Assembly: GCA_964529715.1 (NCBI GenBank)
Contig: CAZGXI010000022.1
Span: 24,747-88,746 of the forward strand
Direction: 5' to 3'
Source of the DNA: CAZGXI01 sp964529715
GTDB taxonomy: Bacteria; Chloroflexota; Anaerolineae; Aggregatilineales; Ch27
DNA length: 64,000 bases
Positions within the stretch are counted from its first letter, which is position 1. Every line of letters begins with the position of its first letter. The notes under the pieces were generated by a model, which had not been told where the DNA came from, made no database searches, and saw only the letters and a program-made list of their open reading frames with translations. Shown piece by piece: positions 1-8,264 of the stretch. Both the position numbers and the translations under genes were made by a program.

Positions 1-71
1 AAAGAGCATGTCCGTTGGAGGCGAACTTCGCCGATTGGGACAGGCTGGACGATTTACTGACCCGGCTTTAA
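1..71 (+). CDS. 3' end of an unidentified plus-strand gene (partial)
   Basis: The frame starting at base 3 is open from the window edge to a TAA at 69-71 and encodes about 22 residues, ending in DDLLTRL. The composition (acidic and leucine-rich) looks coding, and the stop lies just before the convergent minus-strand gene that ends at 85. Too little is present to name a family. It could equally be a chance short open frame. Confidence 0.3.
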   Translation, partial: RACPLEANFADWDRLDDLLTRL

Positions 72-84
72 GCACGCGCGGCTG

Positions 85-585
85 TCAGGGAGCCGTATCG
101 ATCTCGTCCCAATACCCCTCGGTGTGAAGCAACAGCTTTCCCTCGTCGCAGCGTGGACAGTCTACCCAAGCGTCGGCATCGTCGAAACGCTCCCCCTCGT
201 CGCCCCCGACGCTGGGCAGTAGCAACAGGTCCGCGCTGCCACAAAAAGTGCAACGTTCGACCTCGATTTCCTCGCGTTCGTCATCGTCGGCAGGTTCCAG
301 AGCAGCGTGATGGAGCGGCAGCAGCTTACGCGCGTCCACGTCGCCCTCGGCGGCGCGAGCTTCCAGGGTCGCCAGATCGTCGGCAGCGGACTGTAAGACG
401 GTCGGCAGATCGTAATCGGGCGTCGCTACCAGCACCGATACCAGATGGCGGCAGGTCTGGCAGATTGCCAGCAGGTAACGGTAATGAATAAACAGGCGGC
501 TGCGCGTGCTGCCGCCGAAGTGGAGCGGACCTTCCACATGGTAGTTACAGACAGGACAGGGGTCAACAGCCAGCAAGCGGCCCAC
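85..585 (-). CDS. Zinc-ribbon hypothetical protein
   Basis: A 166-residue protein with four CxxC-type pairs: CPVC near the N-terminus, CQTC near residue 42, CTFC near residue 114 and CPRC near residue 147. They suggest two zinc-ribbon or treble-clef modules separated by an acidic helical linker. I chose the GTG start at 585 because AAAGGAG sits 7 bases upstream, although the frame is open further upstream. It follows the glutaredoxin-like gene on the same strand. The family is not recognised. Metal binding is inferred from cysteine spacing only, and there is no DNA-binding motif to support a regulatory role. Confidence 0.6.
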   Translation of the reverse strand: MGRLLAVDPCPVCNYHVEGPLHFGGSTRSRLFIHYRYLLAICQTCRHLVSVLVATPDYDLPTVLQSAADDLATLEARAAEGDVDARKLLPLHHAALEPADDDEREEIEVERCTFCGSADLLLLPSVGGDEGERFDDADAWVDCPRCDEGKLLLHTEGYWDEIDTAP

Positions 586-644
586 CGACGCGCTCCTTTC
601 CGGATCAACGCCCGGTGAAGCGGCGCGCCACTCGCCGGGCAAAA

Positions 645-959
645 TCAGGGATTAGACACAGACGGCAACGTGACGCCGGACAGCGGCACTGATGGAGCGC
701 CAAGCAGACCAGTATCCAGGCGGATACCGTACAGGCTGGCAACCTGAGCGCGCGTTGGACCGACCAGGATGATCCCGTTGGACAGGCGAACAACCGGCAG
801 CGCCGGAACCCGCCCTCCTTGCGCCTGTACCCAGGCATTAGCTTCAGCGTCGGCATCCAGATCGACAAAGACATGAGGGATGCCAATGCGCTCCAGCAGA
901 CGGCGAATATCCCATGATGCAACGCTCCAAAGCGTCCCATAGACCGTCACTTCAGGCAT
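645..959 (-). CDS. Glutaredoxin/mycoredoxin-like protein lacking the CxxC
   Basis: A 104-residue protein with the glutaredoxin-fold pattern: strand VTVYGT, then a helix, strand HVFVDLDAD, then the conserved V-P-A (cis-proline region, around residue 52) and the strand before G-P-T. In mycoredoxin-type proteins the first loop reads W-C-P-x-C. Here it is W11-S12-V13-A14-S15, so both redox cysteines are serine and dithiol chemistry is not possible. The start at 959 has GAGGAG five to six bases upstream. The C-terminal ~25 residues are proline- and leucine-rich and unlike the family. It may be a binding or structural relative; the function is not known. Confidence 0.6.
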   Translation of the reverse strand: MPEVTVYGTLWSVASWDIRRLLERIGIPHVFVDLDADAEANAWVQAQGGRVPALPVVRLSNGIILVGPTRAQVASLYGIRLDTGLLGAPSVPLSGVTLPSVSNP

Positions 960-999
960 GGTCGCTCCTCAAATCTCCGATGCTTTTGCAGGTCTTCGT

Positions 1000-1042
1000 C
1001 AATTCTTTGTCAATTTTATACCCTTTTTTGACAATTGTCACT
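1000..1042 (-). promoter_or_regulatory. Possible promoter/operator with a 12-bp palindrome
   Basis: The AT-rich stretch upstream of the glutaredoxin-like gene contains the perfect palindrome TGACAATTGTCA (1029-1040), a TATAAAAT sequence on the minus strand just downstream, and two spaced GTCAATT copies. It looks like an operator next to a -10 element, but no well-spaced -35 box is clear. Inference only. Confidence 0.3.
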
Positions 1043-1092
1043 ACATTCACGTAAAATTCACAAAACAGGCTGCGCCCCTACGGGTGAAAACT

Positions 1093-1275
1093 TCAGGCGC
1101 GGCGCAACTCCCGGATCAGCTTAAAAAATTCCTCCCACTCCTCCTGGAAAAAGTGAACCGTTACCGGCCCCAGGTCAATGTGATAAATGATCTCGCCGTC
1201 CGGCTCTTCCGACACCCAAATCATGTAATGCTCGGACTCGGCCAGCGTTTCGGTGGGAATTTCTTCAGGTTCCAT
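1093..1275 (-). CDS. Small acidic hypothetical protein (60 aa)
   Basis: A 60-residue, strongly acidic protein with aromatic residues spaced as in a small alpha/beta domain (YMIWVSEE, VTVHFF, FFKLIREL). It has no signal peptide, cysteines or known motif. The start is supported by an excellent ribosome-binding site, GGAGGAGG, about 5 bases before the ATG. It lies between the GNAT gene and the glutaredoxin-like gene on the same strand, so it is probably co-transcribed with them. No family is recognised. Confidence 0.6.
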   Translation of the reverse strand: MEPEEIPTETLAESEHYMIWVSEEPDGEIIYHIDLGPVTVHFFQEEWEEFFKLIRELRRA

Positions 1276-1314
1276 GTGGTCCTCCTCCTTAACTATTCCC
1301 CTCCGGGCATGATC

Positions 1315-2274
1315 TCACTGCTCGCCCACAACCTCAGCATAAGCCGTCAGGGACAGGTCGCGGGCATAAAGGTAAATTTCGTTGTCCCAGCGGCGCTCGT
1401 ACCCGGCAGCTTCCAGGTCGCGCAGCAGGTCCGGGTGCTTCAGCGGCTTAAGCGACACCCGATGCCGTCCCAGTGCCGCTGCCAGACCTCGCAACGCCAG
1501 CGCCAGCGGCGTGAGGTCACCGGGCACAGCATCGAGATAGCCGATGCGGACGTAGAGCTGATCCGGCGCATCGTCCTCATCGAATGCATTCAGCACCGCC
1601 AGACCACGCAGGTCCACCCCGGCAGCATTCCCGGTCCAGCCATAGACCAGACCAGCAGTGGCCCGTTCGCCTAACACCGCCGGTGTAAGCGGGAGAAAGC
1701 GCCAGTACTCCTCCAGCGTGCGCTGCGCCGCATCGAAGTACGGCGCCGTTTGCAGAAAAGCCCAGGCGCGCCCGGCGTCGGCGGCGCGCAGCGCGATCAG
1801 GCCATCGGTTGGACTTGCCTGGGCAGCCGCGCCATAGGGGATAAACGTAGCGACATGCCGGAAACCGGTCTCGTGGGCCAGTTTGTGAATGGCCACGTTA
1901 TCGGCAGCCGTGCTGTAGCGCAGCACACCCGGCGCGTGCTGTCGGACGCGGTTCACCAGATAGTGATGCAAAATGCGCGCGATGCCCTGCCCACGATAGG
2001 CCGGGTCCACGCGCAGCCCTTCCAGCCACCACTGATCCGGCGGAAAGAAGGTCAGTTTGCCCAGCCCTACCACCTGTTCACGGACCGTGACAACACTAAA
2101 CAGGCCGGTGGGGTCTTTCACCCATGCCTCGAACACGTCGGGCAGATAATCGTTGCCTTCCCAGACCTGCGCAGCAATGGCTTCGACCGCCGCACGGTCT
2201 TCCAGGCGCGCCGGACGGACGACCACGTCATCTCGGTTGAACTTGACCCGGCCTGGCGGCGAAAATGCGGTCAT
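1315..2274 (-). CDS. Two-domain GNAT family N-acetyltransferase
   Basis: A 319-residue protein. The N-terminal GNAT domain (about residues 15-160) carries the acetyl-CoA motif A, seen as LRVDPAYRGQGIA (R-x-x-G-x-G/A type), followed by a typical helix and the ETGFRHV strand. The C-terminal half (about 170-319) looks like a degenerate second GNAT-like fold. The start ATG overlaps the stop of the AI-2E gene as ATGA, implying translational coupling; the same frame stays open upstream inside that gene but is not expected to be used. The acetylated substrate cannot be told from sequence. Confidence 0.85.
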   Translation of the reverse strand: MTAFSPPGRVKFNRDDVVVRPARLEDRAAVEAIAAQVWEGNDYLPDVFEAWVKDPTGLFSVVTVREQVVGLGKLTFFPPDQWWLEGLRVDPAYRGQGIARILHHYLVNRVRQHAPGVLRYSTAADNVAIHKLAHETGFRHVATFIPYGAAAQASPTDGLIALRAADAGRAWAFLQTAPYFDAAQRTLEEYWRFLPLTPAVLGERATAGLVYGWTGNAAGVDLRGLAVLNAFDEDDAPDQLYVRIGYLDAVPGDLTPLALALRGLAAALGRHRVSLKPLKHPDLLRDLEAAGYERRWDNEIYLYARDLSLTAYAEVVGEQ

Positions 2275-3548
2275 GGCGCCTCCTTTCGCGGCCCGGTAGA
2301 ACTCCGGCGGCCTGTAACCTGCAATACCCATTCCAGCAGGCGCTGGGGCAGCCCCGGCCCAGCGAGAACGGCCTCCTGGCCCAGACGCGGCGGCGGCTGG
2401 TCGAGCAGCTTGGTATAAATATACTCGCCAAAAACGCGCAGCGTTGCGACCGTCGGCGCCGCCAGGATAACCCCCAGCGCCCCGGCCAGGCTGGCCCCGC
2501 CGATGACCGCGACGATCACCACCACCGGATGCAAATCCAGATGATCGCCCATCACATGTGGCACCACGAACAGCGCCTCCAGGTTTTGCAATCCGGTCCA
2601 CGTCAGAATGACGACAAGGCCAAAGACCACGCCGTGCAGGCCAGGGATGGTGGTGCTGGGAAAAACCAGCGCAAACGCCGTCGCCGGAACCAGTGCCAGA
2701 AATGGCCCCAGATTCGGGATGAACTCCAGAATGCCGTTGAGTAACCCCAGCACCAGCGGGCTAGGCAAGCCGAGCGCCGTCGCCGCGAGAAAACCTGCCA
2801 CGCCCATAATCAGGCACAGCAACAACTGCCCACGCAGGTAGGCATCCCACACCACACCTAACTGTTTCAGCAGGTAGCGCACATCGCCACGATACTCCGA
2901 TGGTGTGAGAGTCTCAATGGCGCTGGCAAAACGCGGCCCGTCGCGCATCAGGTAAAACACCATCACCAGCACAAACAGCGCGTTTAAGAAACTGCTCACC
3001 GCCCCGCCCAGCGCCCCCAACACCGGCGAAACCAGCGGCGCCAAAAAGGTCTGCACCGCCCCGATAATGTCTACCTCGGCAGGACTGGTCGGTGAACTGG
3101 CGGCGTTGCCGTTGGCACCCTGGATTAAGTCTAGCAAGCTAATACTCTGCCCGCCGACAGAGATCGGCGTATCGAGCACACGCATCACTTCTTCTCGGAT
3201 TTCATCCACTAACGCCGGGATACCTTCGCCAAACTGCTGCAACTGATCGACAATCGGTGGAACCAGCAGAGAGATGGCCGTTACGACCACGATAATCGCC
3301 AGCACAAATGCCAACACCGTCGCCAGCGAGCGCCGGAAACTGCGGTTGCCGATGGGGATCACACGCTGAAAGGCATTCACCCAAGGGTTAAGCAGGAAGG
3401 CCAATACCAACGAGATGATCAGCGGCGACCAGATGGCACTCAGCCGCCAGGCGAACACACCCACCAGCAGCAACACAATCAGCGCGACCGTGCGCTTGGT
3501 ACGGAGCGACCAGGGCGGAGAGACGATGCCGGGAGGGAGACTTTCCAT
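2271..3548 (-). CDS. AI-2E family transporter (UPF0118-type permease)
   Basis: A 425-residue polytopic membrane protein with the family layout: two N-terminal transmembrane segments (about 20-75), a conserved LNP-x-V-N sequence, a long extracytoplasmic/amphipathic region containing VPPIVDQLQQF, then a C-terminal set of helices with the conserved PNLGP and P-x-x-F/A-L patterns near residues 280-300. The family includes E. coli TqsA/YdiK and bacterial Na+/H+ antiporters, so substrate assignment is open. The gene is coupled to the GNAT gene by an ATGA overlap. Confidence 0.85.
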   Translation of the reverse strand: MESLPPGIVSPPWSLRTKRTVALIVLLLVGVFAWRLSAIWSPLIISLVLAFLLNPWVNAFQRVIPIGNRSFRRSLATVLAFVLAIIVVVTAISLLVPPIVDQLQQFGEGIPALVDEIREEVMRVLDTPISVGGQSISLLDLIQGANGNAASSPTSPAEVDIIGAVQTFLAPLVSPVLGALGGAVSSFLNALFVLVMVFYLMRDGPRFASAIETLTPSEYRGDVRYLLKQLGVVWDAYLRGQLLLCLIMGVAGFLAATALGLPSPLVLGLLNGILEFIPNLGPFLALVPATAFALVFPSTTIPGLHGVVFGLVVILTWTGLQNLEALFVVPHVMGDHLDLHPVVVIVAVIGGASLAGALGVILAAPTVATLRVFGEYIYTKLLDQPPPRLGQEAVLAGPGLPQRLLEWVLQVTGRRSSTGPRKEAP

Positions 3549-3642
3549 CTGATGAAACTTTCTACCTGGACGAAGAACGGCTATACCCTTGTGCGCAGGC
3601 TATTTTACCCGCTCCCCATTGCGCCGCAACGCACGGGCGCAC

Positions 3643-3684
3643 AAAAAAATCCCCCTGCCCGCAGCGCAGACAGGGGGATTTTAT
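3643..3684 (-). terminator. Rho-independent terminator after pnp
   Basis: The minus strand has a 10-bp perfect stem (AATCCCCCTG paired with CAGGGGGATT), a 13-base loop and a run of seven T residues. It lies two bases from the pnp stop and ends the rpsO-pnp unit. Confidence 0.9.
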
Positions 3685-3685
3685 T

Positions 3686-5968
3686 CTAACGGCGGTTGCG
3701 GGTGCCGCTGCTCGATCTACCGCCATCGCGGCGTCCACCACCGCCAGACTTGCTACCACTATCACGACGACCACCGCCGCCGCCTGATTTGCCGCCGCTA
3801 TCCCGGCGCCCCCCGCGATCCCGCTCGCGCGCCTCTTCGGCAGTCCAGCCTTCCAACACGGCCTGTCGGCTGAGCCGCACCTTGCCCGACGAGTCGATGT
3901 CTGTCACCATGACCATGATCTCGTCACCCACACGGACTTCATCTTCGATGCGCTCCACGCGGTAATCGGCGATCTGGCTGATATGGACCATGCCTTCTTT
4001 GCCGGGCATAAACTCCACGAACGCGCCGTAAGGCTCCACGCGCGTGACCGTGCCAGTGTAGACGCGCCCGATCTGCGCCTCTTCCACCAGACCCAGCACC
4101 ATCTCGGCAGCAATGTCTGAGGAGGGGCCGTCCAGCGTGGCGATGAAGACCGTGCCATCATCCTCGATGTCAATCTTCGCGCCGGTCTTATCCTGGATAC
4201 CCCGGATGATCTTGCCACCGGGGCCGATCACTGCGCCGATCTTCTCCGGGTCGATATGGATGACGGTCATACGCGGCGCATAGGGACTGAGCTGTTTGCG
4301 CGGCTCCGGGATAGCACGGCGCATCACCTCCAGGATTTGCAACCGGGCCTGGCGCGCCTGTTCCAATGCCTGGCGCATCAGGTCGGCGCTGATGCCCTTG
4401 ATCTTGATGTCCATCTGCAAAGCCGTGATCCCCTTCTCGGTCCCGGCGACCTTGAAGTCCATATCGCCCAGGTGATCTTCGATGCCCTGGATGTCGGTCA
4501 GGATGGCATAACGATCATCCTGCTTGATCAGACCCATTGCAATCCCGGCCACCGGGCGGATGATCGGCACGCCGGCGTCCATCAGGGCCAGAGTGCTGCC
4601 GCACACACTCGCCATACTGGTGCTACCGTTGGAACTGAGCACCTCGCTCACCACGCGGATGGTATAGGGGAACTCATCTTCCGGTGGGATCATGGGCCGC
4701 AGAGCGGTTTCTGCCAGCGCGCCATGACCGATCTCGCGGCGCTTGGGACCACGCAACATCCAGGTCTCGCCGGTGGAAAACGGCGGGAAGTTATAGTGAT
4801 GCATGTAGCGTTTGGAATCTTCCGGCATCAGGCCATCAAGCATCTGCTCATCGCGGGGGGTGCCCAGCGTGGCGATGCTCATCACCTGCGTCTGCCCGCG
4901 CTTAAACAGCCCCGACCCATGCACGCGCGGGATCAGCCCAACTTCAGCCGCCAGCGGACGGATGTCGGTATAACCGCGCCCATCTGGACGGATGCCGTCT
5001 TCCAGGATGCGACGGCGCACTTCCTGCTTATGCGCCTCATTGACAAACTCACCGATTGCGCCGTAGTCGAAGGTAGGCGTGCCGACATCGCCCGGCGCAA
5101 CTTCTTCGTATTCGGCCAAGACGTTCTCACGCAGGTCGTCGATGGCCTGGCTGCGCTCGGCCTTGCCGGTGATCTCGGCGGCAATGCGGCGGATGTCGTC
5201 CTGCACCTTACCGAACACTTCGGCGCGCAGCGACTCGTCCACCGCCTTGACCTCGTATTCCGCTTTGGGCTTGCCGATCTGGCGGCGCATCTCGTTTTGC
5301 ACGGCGATGATGTCTTGCATGGCTGCGTGCCCGGCCTGCAGGGCGCGGACCATCGTCGCTTCGTCCACCTCGTGCGCCCCACACTCGACCATGATGATCG
5401 CGTCGGCGGTCCCGGCCATGCGCAAATCCAGCAGGCTGTTCTCCATTTCAGGAATAGTTGGGTTGATGACCAGTTCGCCGTCGATCAGCCCAACGCGGCA
5501 CGCGCCGACCGGCCCTTCAAAGGGCACGTCGGAGATCATCAGGGCGGCGCTCGCACCGATAATGCACAGCATGTCGATGTGGTTTTCCTGGTCGTGACTC
5601 AGCGCCGTCAGGATCACCTGCACCTCGTTGCGCAGGTCTTTGGGAAAGAGCGGGCGCAACGGGCGGTCGGTGACGCGTGCGATCAGGATGGCGCTCTCGC
5701 TGGGCCGCCCCTCGCGGCGGAAAAAACTGCCGGGAATGCGCCCGGCGGCATACAGACGCTCCTCGTAATCCACGCTTAAGGGAAAGAAATCGACTCCCTC
5801 GCGTGGGTGGGCGCTCATCGTGGCCGTCGCCAGCAACATGGTGTCACCCATGCGCACCGTCACGGCCCCGCCCGCCTGCTCTGCCAACCGCCCGGTCTCG
5901 ATAATTACTTCCTTCGGACCGACGTTGGCAGAGAAACGGTAATTTGTTCCCATTGGACTGTCAGACAT
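3686..5968 (-). CDS. pnp: Polyribonucleotide nucleotidyltransferase (PNPase)
   Basis: A 760-residue phosphorolytic 3'-5' exoribonuclease of the RNA degradosome. Two RNase PH-like domains (about 15-145 and 330-465) flank an all-alpha linker. FPPFSTGE and the Asp in TALQMDIK belong to the phosphate/active site region. A KH domain (about 565-625, loop IGPGG) and an S1 domain (about 630-700) follow. The C-terminus (about 715-760) is a Gly/Arg/Ser-rich basic tail with repeated GGRRD units. The start MSDSP is chosen because GGAGG lies 8 bases upstream; the frame is open further but only into the leader. It follows rpsO, the classical rpsO-pnp order. Confidence 0.97.
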   Translation of the reverse strand: MSDSPMGTNYRFSANVGPKEVIIETGRLAEQAGGAVTVRMGDTMLLATATMSAHPREGVDFFPLSVDYEERLYAAGRIPGSFFRREGRPSESAILIARVTDRPLRPLFPKDLRNEVQVILTALSHDQENHIDMLCIIGASAALMISDVPFEGPVGACRVGLIDGELVINPTIPEMENSLLDLRMAGTADAIIMVECGAHEVDEATMVRALQAGHAAMQDIIAVQNEMRRQIGKPKAEYEVKAVDESLRAEVFGKVQDDIRRIAAEITGKAERSQAIDDLRENVLAEYEEVAPGDVGTPTFDYGAIGEFVNEAHKQEVRRRILEDGIRPDGRGYTDIRPLAAEVGLIPRVHGSGLFKRGQTQVMSIATLGTPRDEQMLDGLMPEDSKRYMHHYNFPPFSTGETWMLRGPKRREIGHGALAETALRPMIPPEDEFPYTIRVVSEVLSSNGSTSMASVCGSTLALMDAGVPIIRPVAGIAMGLIKQDDRYAILTDIQGIEDHLGDMDFKVAGTEKGITALQMDIKIKGISADLMRQALEQARQARLQILEVMRRAIPEPRKQLSPYAPRMTVIHIDPEKIGAVIGPGGKIIRGIQDKTGAKIDIEDDGTVFIATLDGPSSDIAAEMVLGLVEEAQIGRVYTGTVTRVEPYGAFVEFMPGKEGMVHISQIADYRVERIEDEVRVGDEIMVMVTDIDSSGKVRLSRQAVLEGWTAEEARERDRGGRRDSGGKSGGGGGRRDSGSKSGGGGRRDGGRSSSGTRNRR

Positions 5969-6148
5969 GTAAACCTCCAGATAGACAACGCCCGGAGGCC
6001 AGGAACTGGGGTGTGCGATCAAACGCCGCCGGCTTGGCCGCACAGCCCAATGCCTGTCACTCCGGGCAGAAACAAGTAACTTGGGTGGCTCCAACAAACA
6101 TTCCACCCAGGGCAACACAACGGATGTGTCACAACCTTTGAACACTCA

Positions 6149-6178
6149 AACGGGCGCGGCAGATAGCCCACGCCCGTT
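6149..6178 (-). terminator. Hairpin between rpsO and pnp (attenuator or processing site)
   Basis: A perfect 8-bp stem (AACGGGCG with CGCCCGTT) lies 16 bases after the rpsO stop. The T-tract that follows is weak (TGAGTGTT), so it may be a leaky terminator or an RNA processing hairpin, as known between rpsO and pnp in other bacteria. The rest of the 225-base spacer shows no gene. Confidence 0.5.
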
Positions 6179-6193
6179 GCTTGCACGCGACTG

Positions 6194-6460
6194 TTAGCGC
6201 CGCAACCCCAAACGCTGAAGCAGCGCCTGGTATCCATCGGGGTCGGTGCGGCTGAGATACTTGAGGTGGCGACGCCGAAGTCCCACCAGTTTGAGCAAGC
6301 CGCGCCGCGAATGCTCGTCGTGCTTATGCACCTTCAGATGTTCGGTCAGCTGGCGGATGCGCTCGGTCAGGATGGCGATCTGCACCTCTGGCGAACCCGT
6401 ATCGCCTTCATGCCGGGCAAACTCGCGGATGATCGTCTCTTTTTCTGCTTGCGTGATCAT
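6194..6460 (-). CDS. rpsO: 30S ribosomal protein S15
   Basis: An 88-residue protein matching S15 over its full length. It shows the N-terminal helix, the GDTGSPEVQIA motif, the HKHDEHSRRGLL 16S rRNA-binding loop (roughly residues 43-57) and the C-terminal RRRHLKYL helix. S15 binds the central domain of 16S rRNA early in 30S assembly. It is the first gene of the rpsO-pnp unit, behind a strong promoter and a leader of about 80 bases that could hold an autoregulatory fold. Confidence 0.98.
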   Translation of the reverse strand: MITQAEKETIIREFARHEGDTGSPEVQIAILTERIRQLTEHLKVHKHDEHSRRGLLKLVGLRRRHLKYLSRTDPDGYQALLQRLGLRR

Positions 6461-6549
6461 ATCTTAACGTCCGTATCCATTCCCGACACCAGACCTGCCG
6501 GACGCAGGCAAGCCGGTCTATCAAACGATCGAAAGCATGCAACGGAGAG

Positions 6550-6579
6550 ATTATATCAGATCACAGGGGAGACTTACAA
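6550..6579 (-). promoter_or_regulatory. Promoter of rpsO-pnp
   Basis: On the minus strand, TTGTAA (6574-6579) and a perfect TATAAT (6550-6555) are 18 bases apart, with an extended TGA immediately before the -10. The predicted leader to the rpsO ATG is about 80 bases. Bases 6492-6518 can pair (GACC...GGTC with an inner TGCC/GGCA), a candidate site for S15 autogenous control; that role is inferred. Confidence 0.8.
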
Positions 6580-6631
6580 GGGCCGTTAGCCGCCCGCCGA
6601 TATTTTCACACAGACCGCCCTAGACATCTTG

Positions 6632-6640
6632 TGCTATATT
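6632..6640 (+). promoter_or_regulatory. Extended -10 element upstream of the DinB gene
   Basis: TGCTATATT lies 26 bases before the ATG at 6666, divergent from the rpsO promoter. No good -35 hexamer is visible, so this is at most an extended -10 promoter. Confidence 0.4.
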
Positions 6641-6665
6641 GATTGTAAAGCAGGGAGAGATTGAC

Positions 6666-7139
6666 ATGCTCGCCGACAATGCCGAACTTAAAATCCGTCT
6701 GCTTGGCCTGCTAGACGACACCCGCCGGGGAATGTTGGCCGCACTGGAAAGCGCCTCCTATGACCAGGTGATCTACCCGGAAAGCGGCTGGCGCGTCAAA
6801 GATATTTTGGGGCACATTACCTTTTGGGAAGAGGAAGCCGCCCGTTCATTGCGCGCCTATGGACAGGGCGAGTCCTATACCCTGCCGGATTATGTCGATC
6901 TGGAAACGGCCAACAGCCGGGACATCGAAAAACGCAAGGATTACAGCGCCGGGCAAATCCGCGCAGACTGGCTTGTCGCTCGTGAAAGCCTGAAGGCCGC
7001 CCTGGCGACCCTGTCGCCAGACAAACTGGCCGGGCAAATGGTGTGCCCCTGGAAGGCGCTCAGCACCGTCGAACGGCTGATCGGCGACATGGCCAATCAC
7101 GAGCGTGAACATACCGAGGACATCCGCCGGGCCGTCTAG
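6666..7139 (+). CDS. DinB-like metal-dependent protein
   Basis: A 157-residue four-helix-bundle protein of the DinB/YfiT superfamily. The three expected metal ligands are visible: His50 in the DILGHITFWEE helix, and His145 and His149 in NHEREH near the C-terminus. The start at 6666 is favoured over an upstream frame extension because GGGAGAG lies 6 bases before it. Family members often act as thiol- or metal-dependent transferases or hydrolases, but no substrate can be assigned. Its TAG stop overlaps the stop of the convergent phosphotransferase gene. Confidence 0.8.
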   Translation: MLADNAELKIRLLGLLDDTRRGMLAALESASYDQVIYPESGWRVKDILGHITFWEEEAARSLRAYGQGESYTLPDYVDLETANSRDIEKRKDYSAGQIRADWLVARESLKAALATLSPDKLAGQMVCPWKALSTVERLIGDMANHEREHTEDIRRAV

Positions 7140-8260
7140 CTGGCGTCCGGGAGAGTGATCCCCAGCCGGCGCTCCAACGTTTCCAGCATAGGGTTGAGCC
7201 ACACACGCTCAAAGCGGGGCGGCAGCAGATCGTATTCCATTAGTGACATGGTCGCCAGCCGTCGCAGCCAGATGGTCATGAATAACCAGAGCAGGGCGTG
7301 ATCCCACAGCAGGGCAAAACGCGCGTCATCCCAACCCGGCGCAACGCGGCAGGCCATCTCCGCGCGGTACAGGGCAATCGCCTCCTCCATAGGCAGGGCC
7401 GGGCGCAGAGTCATGCTGGTAGCCTGGACGAAACCTACCAGGTCCAGAATGGCCGGTCCGATCCCGGCGCGCTGCCAGTCGAAAACGACCTGTCGTCCAT
7501 CCAGAGGTCGCGCAATGTTGCCAGGCCAGTAATCGCCATGCAGCAGCGTGAACGTCTCCTCGCGCAGGGGAGCCGCGATGTCGTCGGCGCGCTGGATCAA
7601 CGAACCAAAGCCAAAGTAATTACGTGGTGTGCTGAGAGCCGGGAGGGGTTCCTCCTGCACCAGAACCTGCACTGCTTCTGCCGCCGCCATGATGGTTTCC
7701 GCATAATCGACCTCGAAAGGCCGCCCCAGCCAGGGAAACGTCATCAGGTCTTCCCCCAGCCCCCAGAAGCGGTCGTGCATGGCCGCCAGGTTGGTGATCG
7801 CTTCGGTGTAGTCCTCCCGCGTCCAGGCATCCGACGGACGCAGCCCGGTCAGCGCCTCAACGACGATCCAGCCCTGCGACGGATCGCCCGCCACCAGACC
7901 AGGCACGAGCAGCGGCAGGTGGGGAGCCAGGCGACGATAGACCCCATATTCACGCTGCCCGACCGCCGCCAGCACCCGCCCTCCCTGGCTGACTGGCGCT
8001 TCCTTGAGCACCAGAGGCAGCCGCCGTTCCACCCCGTCGATCTCGACGCCAACGGACATGGCGCGCAGCGTGCTCAGCGGATCGGGTGAACCGCCTGGCA
8101 GCATATGCGGCAGCGGAATCGGCTGGATGTCCAGCAGGCGCAGATGCGGTGCAACCAAGTAACGGCGCAGCCCTGCCATCAGGACCGAACGGCTAAACGG
8201 CCAAGGATACTCCCCCTGCACCCGGCCTTCGTTCACGACCTGCTGAACATCCATCGCCAT
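7136..8260 (-). CDS. APH/choline kinase-like phosphotransferase family protein
   Basis: A 374-residue protein kinase-like small-molecule phosphotransferase. The catalytic loop LLHGDYWPGNI (about residue 239, H-G-D-x4-N) and the metal-binding VFDWQ (about residue 261) are intact. The N-lobe has a conserved lysine in PLVLKEA and a glutamate in QREYGVYRRL. The family covers aminoglycoside, ecdysteroid and acyl-CoA-linked phosphotransferases, so substrate is unknown. The start is uncertain: MAMDVQ at 8260 lacks a strong ribosome-binding site, and an inverted-repeat element abuts it upstream. The stop shares the palindrome CTAG with the converging DinB gene. Confidence 0.75.
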   Translation of the reverse strand: MAMDVQQVVNEGRVQGEYPWPFSRSVLMAGLRRYLVAPHLRLLDIQPIPLPHMLPGGSPDPLSTLRAMSVGVEIDGVERRLPLVLKEAPVSQGGRVLAAVGQREYGVYRRLAPHLPLLVPGLVAGDPSQGWIVVEALTGLRPSDAWTREDYTEAITNLAAMHDRFWGLGEDLMTFPWLGRPFEVDYAETIMAAAEAVQVLVQEEPLPALSTPRNYFGFGSLIQRADDIAAPLREETFTLLHGDYWPGNIARPLDGRQVVFDWQRAGIGPAILDLVGFVQATSMTLRPALPMEEAIALYRAEMACRVAPGWDDARFALLWDHALLWLFMTIWLRRLATMSLMEYDLLPPRFERVWLNPMLETLERRLGITLPDAS

Positions 8261-8264
8261 GAAC

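Noticed and set aside
1073..1082. GCCCCTAC fragment resembling the palindrome at 31731
   Set aside because: Only about eight bases are shared, and no inverted partner is near; likely chance.
4256..5779. Long plus-strand open frame opposite pnp
   Set aside because: The product is His/Arg/Gln-rich with no motif, runs antisense to a certain PNPase gene, and has no ribosome-binding site. It is a GC-bias shadow.
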